This document shows, in pieces, positions 1 to 11,310 of a stretch of DNA of 64,000 nucleotides. The DNA lies in the NCBI GenBank assembly GCA_037178975.1, contig JASJZH010000005.1, positions 8,208,501 through 8,272,500 of the forward strand, given 5' to 3'. The notes under the pieces were generated by a model. The model saw only the letters and a program-made list of their open reading frames with translations, did no database searches and had not been told where the DNA came from. How positions within the stretch are numbered: the first letter of the stretch is position 1; the number at the start of each line of letters is the position of its first letter. The DNA is from Oscheius tipulae (taxonomy: Eukaryota; Nematoda; Chromadorea; Rhabditida; Rhabditidae). Made by a program: the position numbers and the translations under genes.

Positions 1-1439
1 ATAAATTCAATAGATCTTTCATACGAGAGCCATTCGCAATAATACGTCTCCTGTGTCTCGTCTTCCTTATCCTTTCTCCGACAGTCGCTGCCTTCAGCTG
101 GACCCAGCCTGACCAGGGACACGCCTGGAGAGAATGGAATAGCTCCCGGAATCAGGGAGATTGACTCGGCAGGGCGGATTGATAGCTTTCAAATCTACGT
201 CGATAGGGACACGTTTAAGGAGCTTCCATTTTCTACAAGGGCTGCGGCAACCGCTATGATGCGAACAGCAGCAAGATTCCTATTATAAGTGAGGCCTGTA
301 CTGGTACCCTAGACCCTAGTTTTTTTCGACTTTCAAACGTCTCTGACACCCTCCTTCGTTTCGGGACACGTCTGATATGTCTGAACACTTGGTTTACTAT
401 TCAAGTATATTATTCAGAAAGAAAAACAATAAGACCGCTCATTTGCGGGGTAAGAGAAAAGAAGAATTAGAACATCAGGAAAATGAGGGCGCTTTGGCGG
501 GGTTACGGTAGATCGTGCCGTGACCCAATTAAAATTGGAGCGAAGAGAGAGAAATAGGAACAGCTACAACAATAACTCAGCCAAGAAGTTTAAAAAACGA
601 ACTGGCGCGAAATGTTAAACATTGAGAGATTAGTTTGTTCAGCCGATACCTTGAAAACACAGTCTTTCAAACCGATCGGGACGGAATCCATTTAACGTGG
701 CAACGTTAAAATCTCAAACATTCACACAACGTTGAATATCAGACAAAGAAAATTTAGTAGAAAGAGAAAACCGGCTTGGCTGTGTATCCAACGTAGCCAC
801 GTTGCTTCGGCCAGGCTCCACTCGGTTTGAAGAACTGCGCTTCCAACTTTCCAGTTGAACAGCCTATATGTCACATAATTGTGTCAATAGGTCACGCAAA
901 GAATTTTTTGTGTCTGTGTCTTTGAAAGAACGAACTACACCAAACTTTTCAGACCACCAATCGTGTACTGGATATCATGTGAGCAATGGTAGCTGCGGCA
1001 TTTCCGGTGAATGGGAGAGCTGTAAACCTGGGCTCGACCTGTCAACAGAGAGAGTTCTATGCTTAATTCTGTAAAAAAGTTTAATGAAACTGTTTTAACA
1101 GAGCCAGAGACAGAGACTTAAAGACTCAAGAGAGACTGAGAGACAAAGAGACAGATTGATGAATACCGATATTAGGTGTTACGGACAGCATAGGTGTATG
1201 ACATGATACACCCCCTCATGTGTGCTGTCTGGATTGGCTACTCTGGTACTTCACTGAACAACATTTTCTAAAAGTGACTCGAATGTCAGCACTCCCCCTC
1301 GACCTCACTCTAGTCAGAAGCCAAACTGCTTTGATTTATGAGTTCAATCAGCGCCATTAGTCGGTCAATCGTCGTCCATTCAACTGAAAACTGGCCTAGA
1401 CCGAGCATTTCCTTCATCTTCTCTTGGAAAACCTGCTAA
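1..1439. other. Non-coding upstream stretch
   Basis: No exon with good codon character or paired splice sites was found on either strand. A short purine-rich GAGACAGAGA-type run lies near 1105-1160. The stretch presumably holds the promoter of the chemoreceptor that starts at 1440, but no specific element can be named. Confidence 0.5.
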
Positions 1440-2982
1440 ATGATCGAATGCAGTCACGATCCCTACCCTATAGCATTTCTAGTGGCTCTTCGAATAGCAG
1501 CCGTCGTTACGCTGCCCATCAATCTATTCGGCTTGTACTTGATTGTGTTCAAGGTAAGTAAACTTTTGGCCGTGGGCGAAGGGTAACGTGCTCCCATAGT
1601 GGCTAAACGAACTCGCTTCTCGGCCTTTCTTTTTGTTTTCCTAAAAATAGACATTTTAGAGCCCAAAGCACATGAAAGATGCACGGATCATCTTGTTCAC
1701 TTATCAGCTCTGCAACACCTGCTTCGATTTCTGGATTAATTCGATCATCGAGCCTGTCATGTTGTTTCCTCTTCCCTTTGGAAAGACCCACGGGCTTTTG
1801 CAACTTGTCTACGACATACCCATTAATGTATTGTGATTTTCATCATCTCTCCATGCAAGGTTTAGACCGGCATAATGCTTTCCATAATCTTTGTCGTCAA
1901 CACCATCTCTTCATTTCTGCAAGTGTTCCACTATCGACTCAACTTTGTCCTGCCAAACGACAGCATCTTAAAGTTCCACTCTCAATGGAAGTTTAGCGTC
2001 ATGCGTTTTTTCTACTATGGCGTCTTTGATGGGGCCATCATAGCGGCCTTTTTTATCTGGAATGGGAATATGCCCGAGCAGGAGCAGCAGCTTCTCGCGG
2101 TGAGTAGGGTTTCGGGACCTGCCTGTATGCCTCTCCCCGATAGCTGGATGTCTTCTGAAGATACCGGTCACTAGCCACGTTGCTTTAGTCAGGGTCAGGG
2201 GGGATTGAGGGACAACCAAGATGGCAGTCAAAGTAAGTCTCAAAAAGTAGCAGGCTATGCAAAGAAACCAGTCTATGTAAGAGGAAAAATCAATGTGATA
2301 TTCTATCTCTCTGTCTCTCTGTCTCTAGGTCTCCTCTCTGTCCATCCATCAATATGGTCATTCAGTCATGATATTCAGTTTTCATAGAGTCATTCTGACA
2401 GAAGCCTGGACCAAAACGTGTACTGTACAAAGACGCATTTTCCAGACTTACACCTGCGCTCGTTCACTGTTTGCAAACAGGGATCTTGAGACGTTCGATT
2501 GGCATAAAACTTACTACATGTTCATTGTTTTCACAATCGAGAGTATGTCTTTCTTGTCACTAGCTCCATGAAATGTCCAGGTATCATCGCGATTCTCACA
2601 TCTCTAACAATGTTGGGATTGTCTTTCTACTACCTGCCACGTCTTCCAGCCATATCGGAAAAGACTCAGCGTCTTCAGAAAGAGTTCCAGACGTCTCTCT
2701 TCTTCCAGGCCTTCATCCCGCTCATTTTCGTCATGCTACCCGGTCTCGTCTTTGAAATTTTCACTGTCATCGGATACACCGAGATGCAGAGTACAATACA
2801 ATCAAGTACTACTAATTTATAGTGTTTCAGCGCTAACTAATGTGATGATGGTTTTACTCTCATTCTACGGGGCCATGTCTTCTGTTTTGATGATAGTTTT
2901 CAACAGGGACTACCGCAACTTCACTCTACAACTGCTGACAATGAAATCGAAAGTGGTACCATCGGAATCTTCAACCAGTTGA
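1440..2982 (+). CDS. Seven-transmembrane chemoreceptor, SRH/SRI class
   Basis: Predicted chemosensory G-protein-coupled receptor of the nematode Str superfamily, expected in sensory neuron cilia. Six exons keep phase: 1440-1553, 1660-1827, 1866-2099, 2446-2542, 2581-2790, 2831-2982, giving 324 aa, the usual length for the family. Three introns are 38-40 nt; the fifth has a clear TACTAAT-like stretch. Exon 1 carries TM1 ending in LPINLFGLYLIVFK, close to the family's 'P-H-FG-Y-I-K-P' signature. Exon 5 carries SEKTQRLQKEFQTSLFFQAF before TM6, as in SRH proteins. Exon 6 has 'SFYGAMSSVLMIVFNRDYR', matching the conserved 'HG..S......PYR' end of TM7. No break is seen. SRH versus SRI cannot be settled by eye. 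The family is known from C. elegans; the ligand is unknown. Confidence 0.9.
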
Positions 2983-4530
2983 ATCTGCATCAGCAATAAA
3001 ACAGACGTAGACATGAAGACAAGAGACAGAGAGATAGAGAGATAAAAGATGGCTTCTTTAGTATTTTTGAAAAGAAAATAAGGATAATCAGCATTAGATA
3101 AACTACAATACGGCTTCCCTTATCAACTATGTTTGCTGTCCAAAAACTGATTGCTCCCAGAGTATCAATGTCCAGTAGGAATCCTCACAAAATGATGTCA
3201 ACCTTCATCTCCAGGACTCCCGTAGTTTTCACTCTTCGGATTTAAGTATAAGCAAGATTCTATGGGTCGCTTCCTAGTTCCCAAAACCGTTTTTCTCGCG
3301 TAGATTGACGTCATCTCCTCGATCGGAGAACCTGTATCCATGTGCGAGCGACAGAGCTTTTCCTCTTCCTCACAGTCGACAAACAGACCACACTTAACGT
3401 CACTGACCAGTCCCTCACTCTCTCTCTTCCTCCTCTCTCTGTCCACTCACAGCCTCGTTCTGAACCAGAGTAGAGGGCCAGTCCATCCCTTCCGCCCACT
3501 CTTAAAGGGATCAGTCTTAGTGCCCGCGGGCACTCTGTTCCCTGTGTCTTCTGCTCAATTAATCCCCGATTCAAGTCCCTTTTGCAATAGTTCAGTTCCG
3601 TGATTTGTCATATTCCAGCTGTGTTGACTGTCGTGAGTCAGTCCGTCTCCCGTCTCCCTCTCTGACGCAAAACATTATACCCTTTTAGGCCCCGAAGGCC
3701 AATCCTCAAGCTAATGTATTCTGTCTCCAGGTGTGTGTATGTGTCTGCCCTTTATTGGCCTCAATCATATCATCCAAGACTTATGTTTGGTCTGGAAGCC
3801 AGAGTACACAAACATGCTTTATTATGTGGGAGCCCGTCTTCCATAAAGGTGGCCCCGTCTGATTCCCATACCCCGCAGTCTTTTTGCCGACTGAATAAAG
3901 TGGGAGTCTTTTGCATCAGTTTGTTTTCTGCAGGGAAACCTGTTCCATTACTGGTATCGTCTTTCTGAATCAGGGTCAATCATGTTAGCCTATCTTTCCT
4001 TTTCTATTCATTTCCAGCCAGCCCAAAGTCGAGTACAGTTCCAAAATAGCAAGACTGTTTTACCGAATAGCGCAGGCGGTAACAATTCAGACCATAGAAA
4101 CGCAGGATCCGCGTTCGAATCCTGCGCGTCACAAACGTTTTTGTCTTTCCATGAAACAGTCTAAAGCCCCTTACGAACGTTTTTGGCTTCACTAGTTTGT
4201 TCAAAACAGCCAATTTCATCGCTTTAGACTTTCTATGATTGGAGCACCGAATTCAGACTATGTCTAAATAAGAGCAAGGCCTCGAACACTTTCTCGAGAT
4301 CACACGTACAATTTGCATTACTTGTTTTCTAAGAATAGTCCCCACAGCTGTTGCACCTATTCCCGCTGATTACTTTTCTTTCGCAAGACTTTTCGTCGAA
4401 ACCTCGTCGGTGTTTCCCCGACCGGCCACTATTATCTCTCTCTGTGACGCAAGTTTCTCCACTCTTTGCGCTGTTCGGCGTCAAAACAGCATTTTCTTAA
4501 GCTGTCTTCTTGCCTCTTTCTAAATGCGTC
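2983..4530. other. Intergenic stretch with repeats and a possible receptor relic
   Basis: No complete gene is seen. A GACAGAGAGATAGA run lies at 3020-3045. A short + strand open frame around 3731-3843 reads 'LPFIGLNHIIQDLCLVWKPE' and follows on; a second short frame at 3932-4016 follows a TTTTCTGCAG acceptor. Both look slightly codon-like but lack a convincing gene model, so they could be remnants of a gene. A tRNA-like repeat lies at 4068-4140. Confidence 0.35.
4068..4140 (+). repeat. tRNA-like (SINE-like) repeat copy
   Basis: It contains an A-box-like TAGCGCAGGCGGTAA and a B-box-like GCGTTCGAATCCTGC at roughly tRNA spacing, followed by a tail GCGTCACAAACG. The acceptor ends do not pair, so it is not a functional tRNA. 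The same layout and the tail G-T-G/C-ACAAA recur elsewhere in the window. Confidence 0.55.
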
Positions 4531-4538
4531 TTTTTCAG
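4531..4538 (+). promoter_or_regulatory. Probable trans-splice acceptor
   Basis: TTTTTCAG lies only 7 nt before the ATG at 4546 with no upstream exon in phase. This is the arrangement expected for a spliced-leader acceptor in nematodes. No spliced-leader gene is visible in the window, so this is inference. Confidence 0.5.
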
Positions 4539-4545
4539 CCAGAAC

Positions 4546-4829
4546 ATGTCCACTTCCATGATTTCCATCCGAGTGACAGATGAGAATGGATCTCTCGTCG
4601 CGAACACACCTACACAGAACAGTTCCTGTAGACGACTCGTCTCTCCACCTCCCTCAAAGGACCGAGTCTCTGCTGCCAACTTTTTCCTCAGCACTAAGGT
4701 AAGAGACAGGGAGAGATAGAGAGACAAGGAGACGCAGAAACAGGGAGACAGTGATAGACTTTATAGAGTATATTTCAGTCGTCTTCTCTGCAACCCTTCG
4801 GACAACAGACCAATCATCGACCACTGTAG
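4546..4829 (+). CDS. Small hypothetical protein, 67 aa
   Basis: Two exons, 4546-4698 and 4779-4829, joined in phase 0 across an 80-nt intron filled with GAGACAG/GAGATAGA repeats. The product starts MSTSMISIRVTDENG, is Ser/Thr/Pro-rich in the middle (RRLVSPPPSKDR) and has no signal peptide or membrane segment. I do not recognise the family. An AATAAA signal near 4886 lies 57 nt after the stop, and the next gene starts 116 nt downstream on the same strand. Such spacing is typical of nematode operons. The reading frame is short, so this is a prediction resting on the acceptor, the paired splice sites and the poly(A) signal. Confidence 0.5.
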
Positions 4830-4910
4830 ATCGAACCAATCGTCAAGATTGTCTTCCACCACCCATTCCAGTGATATCCCCACATAATAAAAGTTGTACA
4901 TAAACAATTG

Positions 4911-4921
4911 ACTTTCGTCAG
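4911..4921 (+). promoter_or_regulatory. Probable trans-splice acceptor between two genes
   Basis: ACTTTCGTCAG lies 24 nt before the ATG at 4945 and about 30 nt after the AATAAA of the preceding gene. This would be the SL2-type acceptor if the two genes form an operon. Confidence 0.4.
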
Positions 4922-4944
4922 ACGCTTACTTGGCAACCAGACTC

Positions 4945-6200
4945 ATGCCGCGCACACACAGAGGTTCGTTTTCTTTTCTGTTCGTTAATGTAACGTCGAT
5001 TGTGAACTTTAGAGTTAGAGTTACGAAGAGACAGAGAGATAGAAACGCAGCGAGACAGAGAGATAGAGAGACAAAGAGATAGAAAGACAGAGAAACGCAG
5101 AGAGGGATAGAATCTCCTGGAACATAAAGCTTTTGGAACTCAAATTGTGTTCAGGTCTTCGTCAATCGTTTGTTTATCGCCTCGAGGTCAAAGGTGACGT
5201 GCCAGTCCATTCCAAGCGCGAAGAAGTGTATGATCAGAAACACACAGCCAGGGATATCCTCCGTAGGCTATCTAACATGATCCGATGATGCTGAGTTGTA
5301 GCTTATGCACCGTACGTCCGATCACAGACTCGTGAACATTTCGAGCCGGGACGACGTCATGACAACCACGAGCCAAGGCATGAGCCACGAAGACCAGCCA
5401 GCGACGATGAAGTAATCACTAGGCGGAAACCGGAGAAGAAGAGAATCAGGTAAGACTACTTGACTATCGATCCAATGTTTTTGGGTTAGTTGGGACACGT
5501 CTGGAGATTCCGTTCGTCTCTACACACCGCCTTCTCCCGAAAGAGCTAAAAGTGCCGATGATGCTAGAAAACCGTCGAAAAAGCCGAAAACAAAGTGAGC
5601 GACTGTTTTTATAGAAGATTTTCTATCCGGAATCTGATCCCAGAACGCGCAACTTGGTACTGCGCCATTGGTACAAGTCGTCAGCGCGATTCTGTTAGAG
5701 TCACATACCAACTGGACAATTTAGAAAGAAGAAGCCGAAAATAGATGATGAAAAACGACGTCAAGCTGAAGAAGAGGAGAGGAGACGAAGACTACGGTTT
5801 GAAGAGGAAGAGAGAAGACGACGACTGGAAAAAGAGAGGCAGGCACTTGAGGAAGAACGGAGGAGACGAGCCGTGATGGAAAGACGGGCAATTAACGAGC
5901 AGAAACAGGTAAAAGATATTTTTTTCGATCTAAGACAATTTTTCTAAGGCCCCAATTCATAAAAGTCGTGCACCGGCAAAGAAAGTAGCCGCTCCGAGAC
6001 GGTCTCGCTCCGAAGAGGGTCGAAAACCGAAACCTGCAACCCGACAGAGAGCGAGAAGTTCCTCTCGAACAGCAGGTTCCAGTCGTCGCGGAGCAACCAG
6101 GTCTATTCAAAAACCAAAATGGAGCTACGTGGGAGACCCGACAAGAAAAGCCTACGTGACTCGCGAAGCACCAACATATCTCTCCGATTTCCACTTTTAA
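4945..6200 (+). CDS. Basic coiled-coil protein of unknown function, 236 aa
   Basis: Five exons keep phase: 4945-4963 (19 nt, MPRTHR), 5155-5262, 5302-5449, 5725-5908, 5949-6200. No single frame is longer than about 84 codons, so simple ORF calling misses the gene. Residues 1-60 are mixed. Residues about 60-80 carry two HEPR repeats. Residues about 90-153 form a highly charged E/R-rich helix (KRRQAEEEERRRRLRFEEEE and onward), a likely coiled coil. Residues 154-215 are Ser/Arg/Lys-rich with SRSEEGRKPK and RARSSSRTAGSSRRG, and the tail is PTYLSDFHF. The composition suggests a nuclear or RNA-linked protein, but this is only inference; I do not recognise a family. Intron 4 holds a tRNA-like segment (about 5630-5700). 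Intron 1 is largely GACAGAGA repeats. Confidence 0.7.
5025..5110 (+). repeat. GACAGAGA-type microsatellite
   Basis: Imperfect runs of GAGACAGAGAGATAGAAA fill most of the first intron of the gene at 4945-6200. The same motif family recurs at more than a dozen places in the window, mainly in introns. Confidence 0.85.
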
Positions 6201-6429
6201 ACTTTTGCTCCGTTCTCGTCTGTAGGAACATACGGGTATTGTCATTTTATGATCTGGTTTATTACATATCGTCAAACATTAAAAATGGAATACTGTTTTA
6301 AAGAAATGTCAGAAAGACAGAGACAGAGAGACACAGTGAGAGGGAGACAGAAAGCTAGTACTAGAAGGAGGGAGGTAGTAGTTTTTTTTATTAATATTCA
6401 GATACTGTTCACCCTTGTTCCCCCTATGT

Positions 6430-6632
6430 GCCTCTCTAACCCCAGAAAGATTTCGAGCCCACCTCCTGTCTATGGAGGCCTCGGCGATCTGCTTAGCGCT
6501 GTTGGTCTCTACGCTTCCGCTAGCCGACTCTCTTAGGCAGCCTCGGTGATCGTCGACGGCTGTGTAGAAGTAGCGGCAGCCGGGCTGGTGATCGTATCCA
6601 AAGAGCGTTCGATTGACAAGTTCTGGCAAGTT
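6430..6632 (-). other. Unassigned coding-like frame
   Basis: On the minus strand an open frame reads ...NRTLFGYDHQPGCRYFYTAV and onward with two Cys and good codon character, preceded by TTGCCAG. It lies beyond the stop of the NSP-like gene and does not join any of its exons in phase. It could be a fragment of another gene or an alternative last exon; I cannot decide. Confidence 0.25.
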
Positions 6633-6882
6633 TTGTTGTTAGACTTGACCTGTCTGGCTCCAGGACTTTAGCTCGATTTCATTTTATGCAGTGTGAGTAT
6701 ACGGTTCGTATCATTTCTTCATCAGCTTTATTACTTATCTTACAGACCATAAACATCTTGCATACTTATTAGTTTTTCATCAACGAGGTTAGACCGGAGG
6801 GAACGGGGATTTATGCTTCTTCGAAGAGTTTTTGTACAGCGTCCGTCAGAGCTCCTTGACTAGAGGAACAGAGCCTGTAATT

Positions 6883-9277
6883 TTAACTTAACCGAACATT
6901 TAAGATTTCGTACCGTTTAAGATTATGATCAGCTAAGGGGTTCTCGGCCGCTGCTCGACTCCTGACGAATCTACTTCTGGCTATATCGCGAAGAGAGTCA
7001 GCCTCGGTGGTCCAGCGGCGAGCCGAGTCGAGCCATTGGAAGAAGGAATCTGAAAAAAAAGAATGGACAGGTAACAAAATTGCGCTTACTGATTTCTGTA
7101 GCAAAAGAGCTCTCGTCCAGGTAGTGAGTTTGAGTCTGGGCGAAAATCTCCAAGACGGGCTGAAGGAAAGGGATGACTACCCCGGACAGACAACTCTCAT
7201 TAGCTGTTTTGAGCTGACTGAAAATCTCGCGAAGTGACCGAAGTTCTGAGAGAGAGGAAAGGTCCAGACTGGTGAAGAGATGACTCTGGGAGAGCAGCTG
7301 AAAGTAGACGTGGTTTTGAAGATAGTTTAAGACAGAGAGATAGAGACACAAATAGAAAGATGGAGAGACATAGAGAGGCAGAGAGACAGTACTTACCATC
7401 TTGTTCTCCAGCGCCGCCATAATATTAGCAAAACCGAAGACGTTTCCGTGCTTGTTCAACAGTTGATCAGCCGTCAGAATCCATTGCCTGACCATTCGAG
7501 GCCCATCTTTCTTGCCTACAGATGCAATACTCACCACCACCGTCCACTGCACATTGCGACACCTGAATCGGGTTCCTTCATGGCTAACAAGGGGCTTACC
7601 TGTCCAAAAGATCCTTTCTCAACGAGGCTCCGTGTGGAAGAAGAAGAAGGCGAAGTCCGTTGTCCACTCCAAGACCGGACTTTTCAGAGAGACCCAAGAA
7701 GTGAAGCATCTTGGCATCTTCGTAGCTGATGCCCTCTGCGATCTCTATTGGCTTCTTGTTCAGCATGAAGAACTTCAGCTGGTTCAGTTGCGAGGTACAG
7801 AAGATTGTAGTTGACTCATTGGGAGGGGATGGGGAGGAGTAGATGCCCGAGTCCCGACGCGAAAACTTCAAAGACGTATCCGAGTCACTGCTTCCATCAC
7901 TGAGTCTCTTCGAAAGAACATCGTAGTCGGAAGAAGCAGCCAAGAGCTCAGTCTTCCTCACCGTATCGTAGTCCGTATTCAGGGCCGGTAGACGGTCATA
8001 GTCTGACTGAGAGTGAATGTGTGACTGAGAGAATCCCTTCGGCTCGTCGTAATCCACAAAAGCACTGTCTCTAGCCTCCTCCTCTGGGGTACGAGCCGCT
8101 GGTACAGAGACAGTGGTAGTCAAGACAGGCTTCTTTGACAGGATGGCCGGTCTGGGTGGGAGAGCTGGTCTGGGGGTATTAGGAAGAGCGATAGGAGGAG
8201 CTGGAGTCACGGTCCGGAGGTTCAGGCAGGACTGGAACTGTCTGGACATGTTGGAGGATGGGATCGACTGCATACTGCCTGATCTGTGCTTAGCCGACAG
8301 GGAAGCGTCCAGGATGTCTTCCATGGCATCGTAGTCCATATCACAGTAATCCTCCTGGTCCTCAGACTCCCGAGGAGAACGAACGGGAAGAGGCAAGGGT
8401 CGTCCGATGAGAGAGGCAGGCGGTGGAGGGACGAACTGTCTCTCTGGTGTGTAGGAAGAGACAGGACGAAGAGTCCGAGGCATCTGTCGGAGCGTCGCCT
8501 GACTCACCAGCACCTGGCGACCGAGAGAGGAAGGGACAGTTTTTTGTTCTCCTGGTCGAAAGACATGCATATACGCGGCCTCTAGATCTTTCGGGTGGCT
8601 AGAAATAGAAGACGAAGTGGCTTTTCGGACTCCAGAGCCAAGGATGCAACCAGACGAGAGGGTGATGGGCTTTTTGTGGTTCAGGTAGAAGAGAATGAGG
8701 TCCAGTACTGTGGCAAACTGCTCGTCCTCGAACTGAAAGTAGGGTTTGTTTCATTTGTTAAAAATTTGGGATGTCTGATGCTGGAAAACTGACGCTTATA
8801 GCAAACATAATAAAGGTAAAAACTTTCTGAAGGTGCTCCACAGGAATCGCATGAAAAGTCTTCTTTCCCTTCTCTACCGCTTTTGTCAGTCTTGGGGATG
8901 GAACACGTAGTCGGAGCTCTAACCGTTTGCGCCATGCACGAAAATTTGCTTACGCTTTCGAATGAGTACAGGAATATACAATAATGACTCACATGAAAAG
9001 TCTTCCTTCCCTTTTCGACAGTACAGTTCACTTGAAAATGCAGAGCCTTTCTTTTCCATCTGGTTGTTAGAACATACTCTCCTGGATTTGAAATGGAGTC
9101 TCTGATCTGAAGAAATCAATATACATAGGTATGTCTCTCTGTCTTCTTATCTCTCTCCCAACTTACCAAAAACTCTCCTTCCAGCTTCACATTGGCTTCA
9201 GCCTCGATCCTTGTCACTTTGCCGTGGTACCAGATCTGCTGCTGCAATGCATCACTCGGACCCGGCTCATCTGCCAT
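6883..9277 (-). CDS. SH2 and CDC25-like domain adaptor, NSP/BCAR3/SH2D3 type
   Basis: Six exons on the minus strand keep phase: 9277-9167, 9106-8993, 8732-7600, 7562-7397, 7297-7090, 7049-6883, giving 632 aa. The ATG directly follows TTTTCAG, so it is probably trans-spliced. Residues about 16-105 are an SH2 domain: WYHGKVTRIEAEANVKLEGE, FLIRDS with the phosphotyrosine-binding Arg, then NPGEYVLTTRW and LHFQV. The middle is Pro- and Ser-rich with many YD motifs (SDYDVL, TDYDTV, VDYDEP), candidate tyrosine phosphorylation sites. The C-terminal third matches the degenerate RasGEF fold of NSP proteins (RQWILTADQLLNKHGNVFGF, later SFFQWLDSARRW). In vertebrates NSP proteins bind p130Cas rather than activate Ras. 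An AATAAA on the minus strand near 6730 fits a 150-nt 3' UTR. The domain order makes the family call firm; the exact orthologue is not. Confidence 0.85.
7325..7395 (+). repeat. GACAGAGA-type microsatellite in NSP intron
   Basis: Runs of GACAGAGAGATAGAGACACA occupy much of intron 4 of the SH2/CDC25-like gene. On the sense strand of that gene this is a CTCTGTCTCT tract. Confidence 0.8.
8888..8945 (-). repeat. tRNA-like repeat copy (5' half)
   Basis: The minus strand reads ATGGCGCAAACGGTTAGAGC followed by TCCGACTACG, a tRNA A-box and D-arm-like half. The B-box half is not convincing. It sits in intron 2 of the NSP-like gene. Confidence 0.5.
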
Positions 9278-11258
9278 CTGAAAACATAACACACTTGTCC
9301 GAGAAGGGTGTAACAAAGAAGGAGAAGAACGTAGGCTAATTACGGCTGGCGCAACAGTGGCGCATTGGGAAGAATGCGACGGAACGGCTTTCCATCCCCA
9401 GGGGACAACGGGGGTCATTCCAGCAGCTGATTAGCGCCAGCCACAACACTTTCGATTTGCAAGGATTTGCAAAGAGAAGTGAGTTGATATGGGATAGGGT
9501 GTGGCAACTGTCCGCCAGAAGAAAACGAAGGGGCCTACGGCATCGCCAGGCATGGGAAAGGTCGATCGAGAGAGCGTTAATTGCAGGGCGATCAGTGTCG
9601 TAAAAGGGTGTGAATTGTATGAGTCTTAGCTGTAAGGGGATAGGAAATTGATGCGATAATCCCCGTTCAGGGCACCTATCCAAACAGATGGTAAAAAGTG
9701 ACCAGTGGATTCCTGAAGAGAAAAGCAAAAGTGGAAGAAGTAAAGTTCTGGGTCTGTACAGACAGAGAGACAGAGAAACATAGAGATAGAGAAACAAAGA
9801 GACAGAGAATGGAAAGTCGCCAGAGCATAAACAATTGTTTCCTAATTGAAGAGACTGTAAACGGAGCCAAGTGAGAGCCAGCTGGCCTAAGAAGTAGTCT
9901 CACCATCTGCGAGAGCAAATCGGTCAACCGGAGGCGGGAGGTCACTAATATTCGGGATGGGAGAATCCGGGCCTGCTCGTTACGCATTGTTGCCGTCTCG
10001 GAAAGAGACACAACCAAATTACGCCATCCATCCCGACATGCGGACACCACAAATTAACTACTCCCCGGGAAGGGGCCCACCCTACCTAATTTAAAGAGAG
10101 ACGACAGAAACAATTGCGCGAGAAGGCGTCAGCTGGCAGTTGATCCTCTTTTTGAGAGTACAGCTGACCCACGGCTCGCTCGCGCAAACAGCCGTACAAT
10201 ACGGGTGAGTTGAAGAGAGAGAGTGACTGGCACAAAGCCTCGTAGTTGTCACAAAGACATCTCAAAGCCAGAGAGACAGAGACACAGAGATACATAGAGA
10301 TAGTGAGACAAATTGACAGAGAGACAGAGAATCAGAAAGACAGAGACTGGCACAAAACCTAAGTCTTATTCCAGCTAATGAATTTACGGGCACCCAATCG
10401 GATTGAAGACGAGTGTTTTGCGTGACTGCTATGGCGGCCAGATGGTCTATCACTATGTATGCTAATGTCCGTACCACGGATTGCCGCCTCTAAATTAATG
10501 GGATCGGAAGTGCTGGAGCGGGACACGAAAGCCAACTGGACACAATGGATGCTCATGGTACATGGTCCAAGCTCATCAATCTGACCACAGGAGCCAGTCA
10601 GGGCTAGATAAATAATGGTCACGTTAGATTAATGACACCTCTGGACATTGTTCAGTGCTCATGGAGTGATGTCATAAAAGAGGCCCCGACTGTCTATCTA
10701 AACCAAAGAGTTGGGTGTGGGTTCAGCTTCAAAAGGCTTGACTAAAGAAAGACCCTTATCACCCCTTCCTTTTTTTCGCAAAAGACTCTTCATACCGCAC
10801 GATAAGACTCTTCTGTGTTGGTTTGAGATGAGGATTGTTTGTGGTCGCAGGTGCGATAGACCGAATCCTCGGCAAATAAGGGGAAGAGAATACTACGACT
10901 CTCCATCAGAAACAAGCTTCCAGAACGGCGGGATTAGAAAGTAGAGGCGGTGATGAATTGGACAAGCACGTGGGGATTACCCGGAGAGGGAAAGATGCCA
11001 TATGAGGAATCTTTGGGTAAACAGAGCTGGTTTGAATAGGCTGTTCGCAGAGAGAGAAAGAGATAGTCCGACCGCCTGTTTGGGCTGTCTTGATCAGAGA
11101 GACGATCAATAACTTGTCAGCTCTTAAGAATTGAATGGTATGCGTTAGAGGTCACATTAGTCATAACCATAAATGACCCGGCTCAGAACTTTTTCAACAG
11201 TTTCCTGGACCATTCGTCAGTCTCATTTCGACTTCAAGAATAAAGTTTCCGCCTTTGA

Positions 11259-11310
11259 GATGTTCTGCAAAGCTCTAACCTGATTAAAAGCAAAACCTTT
11301 GCAGAACATC
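11259..11310. repeat. Perfect 14-bp inverted repeat with 24-nt loop
   Basis: GATGTTCTGCAAAG at 11259-11272 is the exact reverse complement of CTTTGCAGAACATC at 11297-11310. Similar TTGCA(A/G)AACATC words occur near 11500 and in two NPC1 introns near 54195 and 59165, so the hairpin may be part of a dispersed repeat. Confidence 0.6.

Noticed and set aside
4546-4829. Small protein as a securin homologue
   Set aside because: A faint resemblance of the N-terminal VTDENG part to the securin start was noticed, but no KEN or destruction box is present, so no function was assigned.
9336-10050. Long minus-strand ORFs in the gene-poor stretch
   Set aside because: They consist of LSLCLSVSLS-type translations of the GACAGAGA microsatellite and have no splice-supported continuation.
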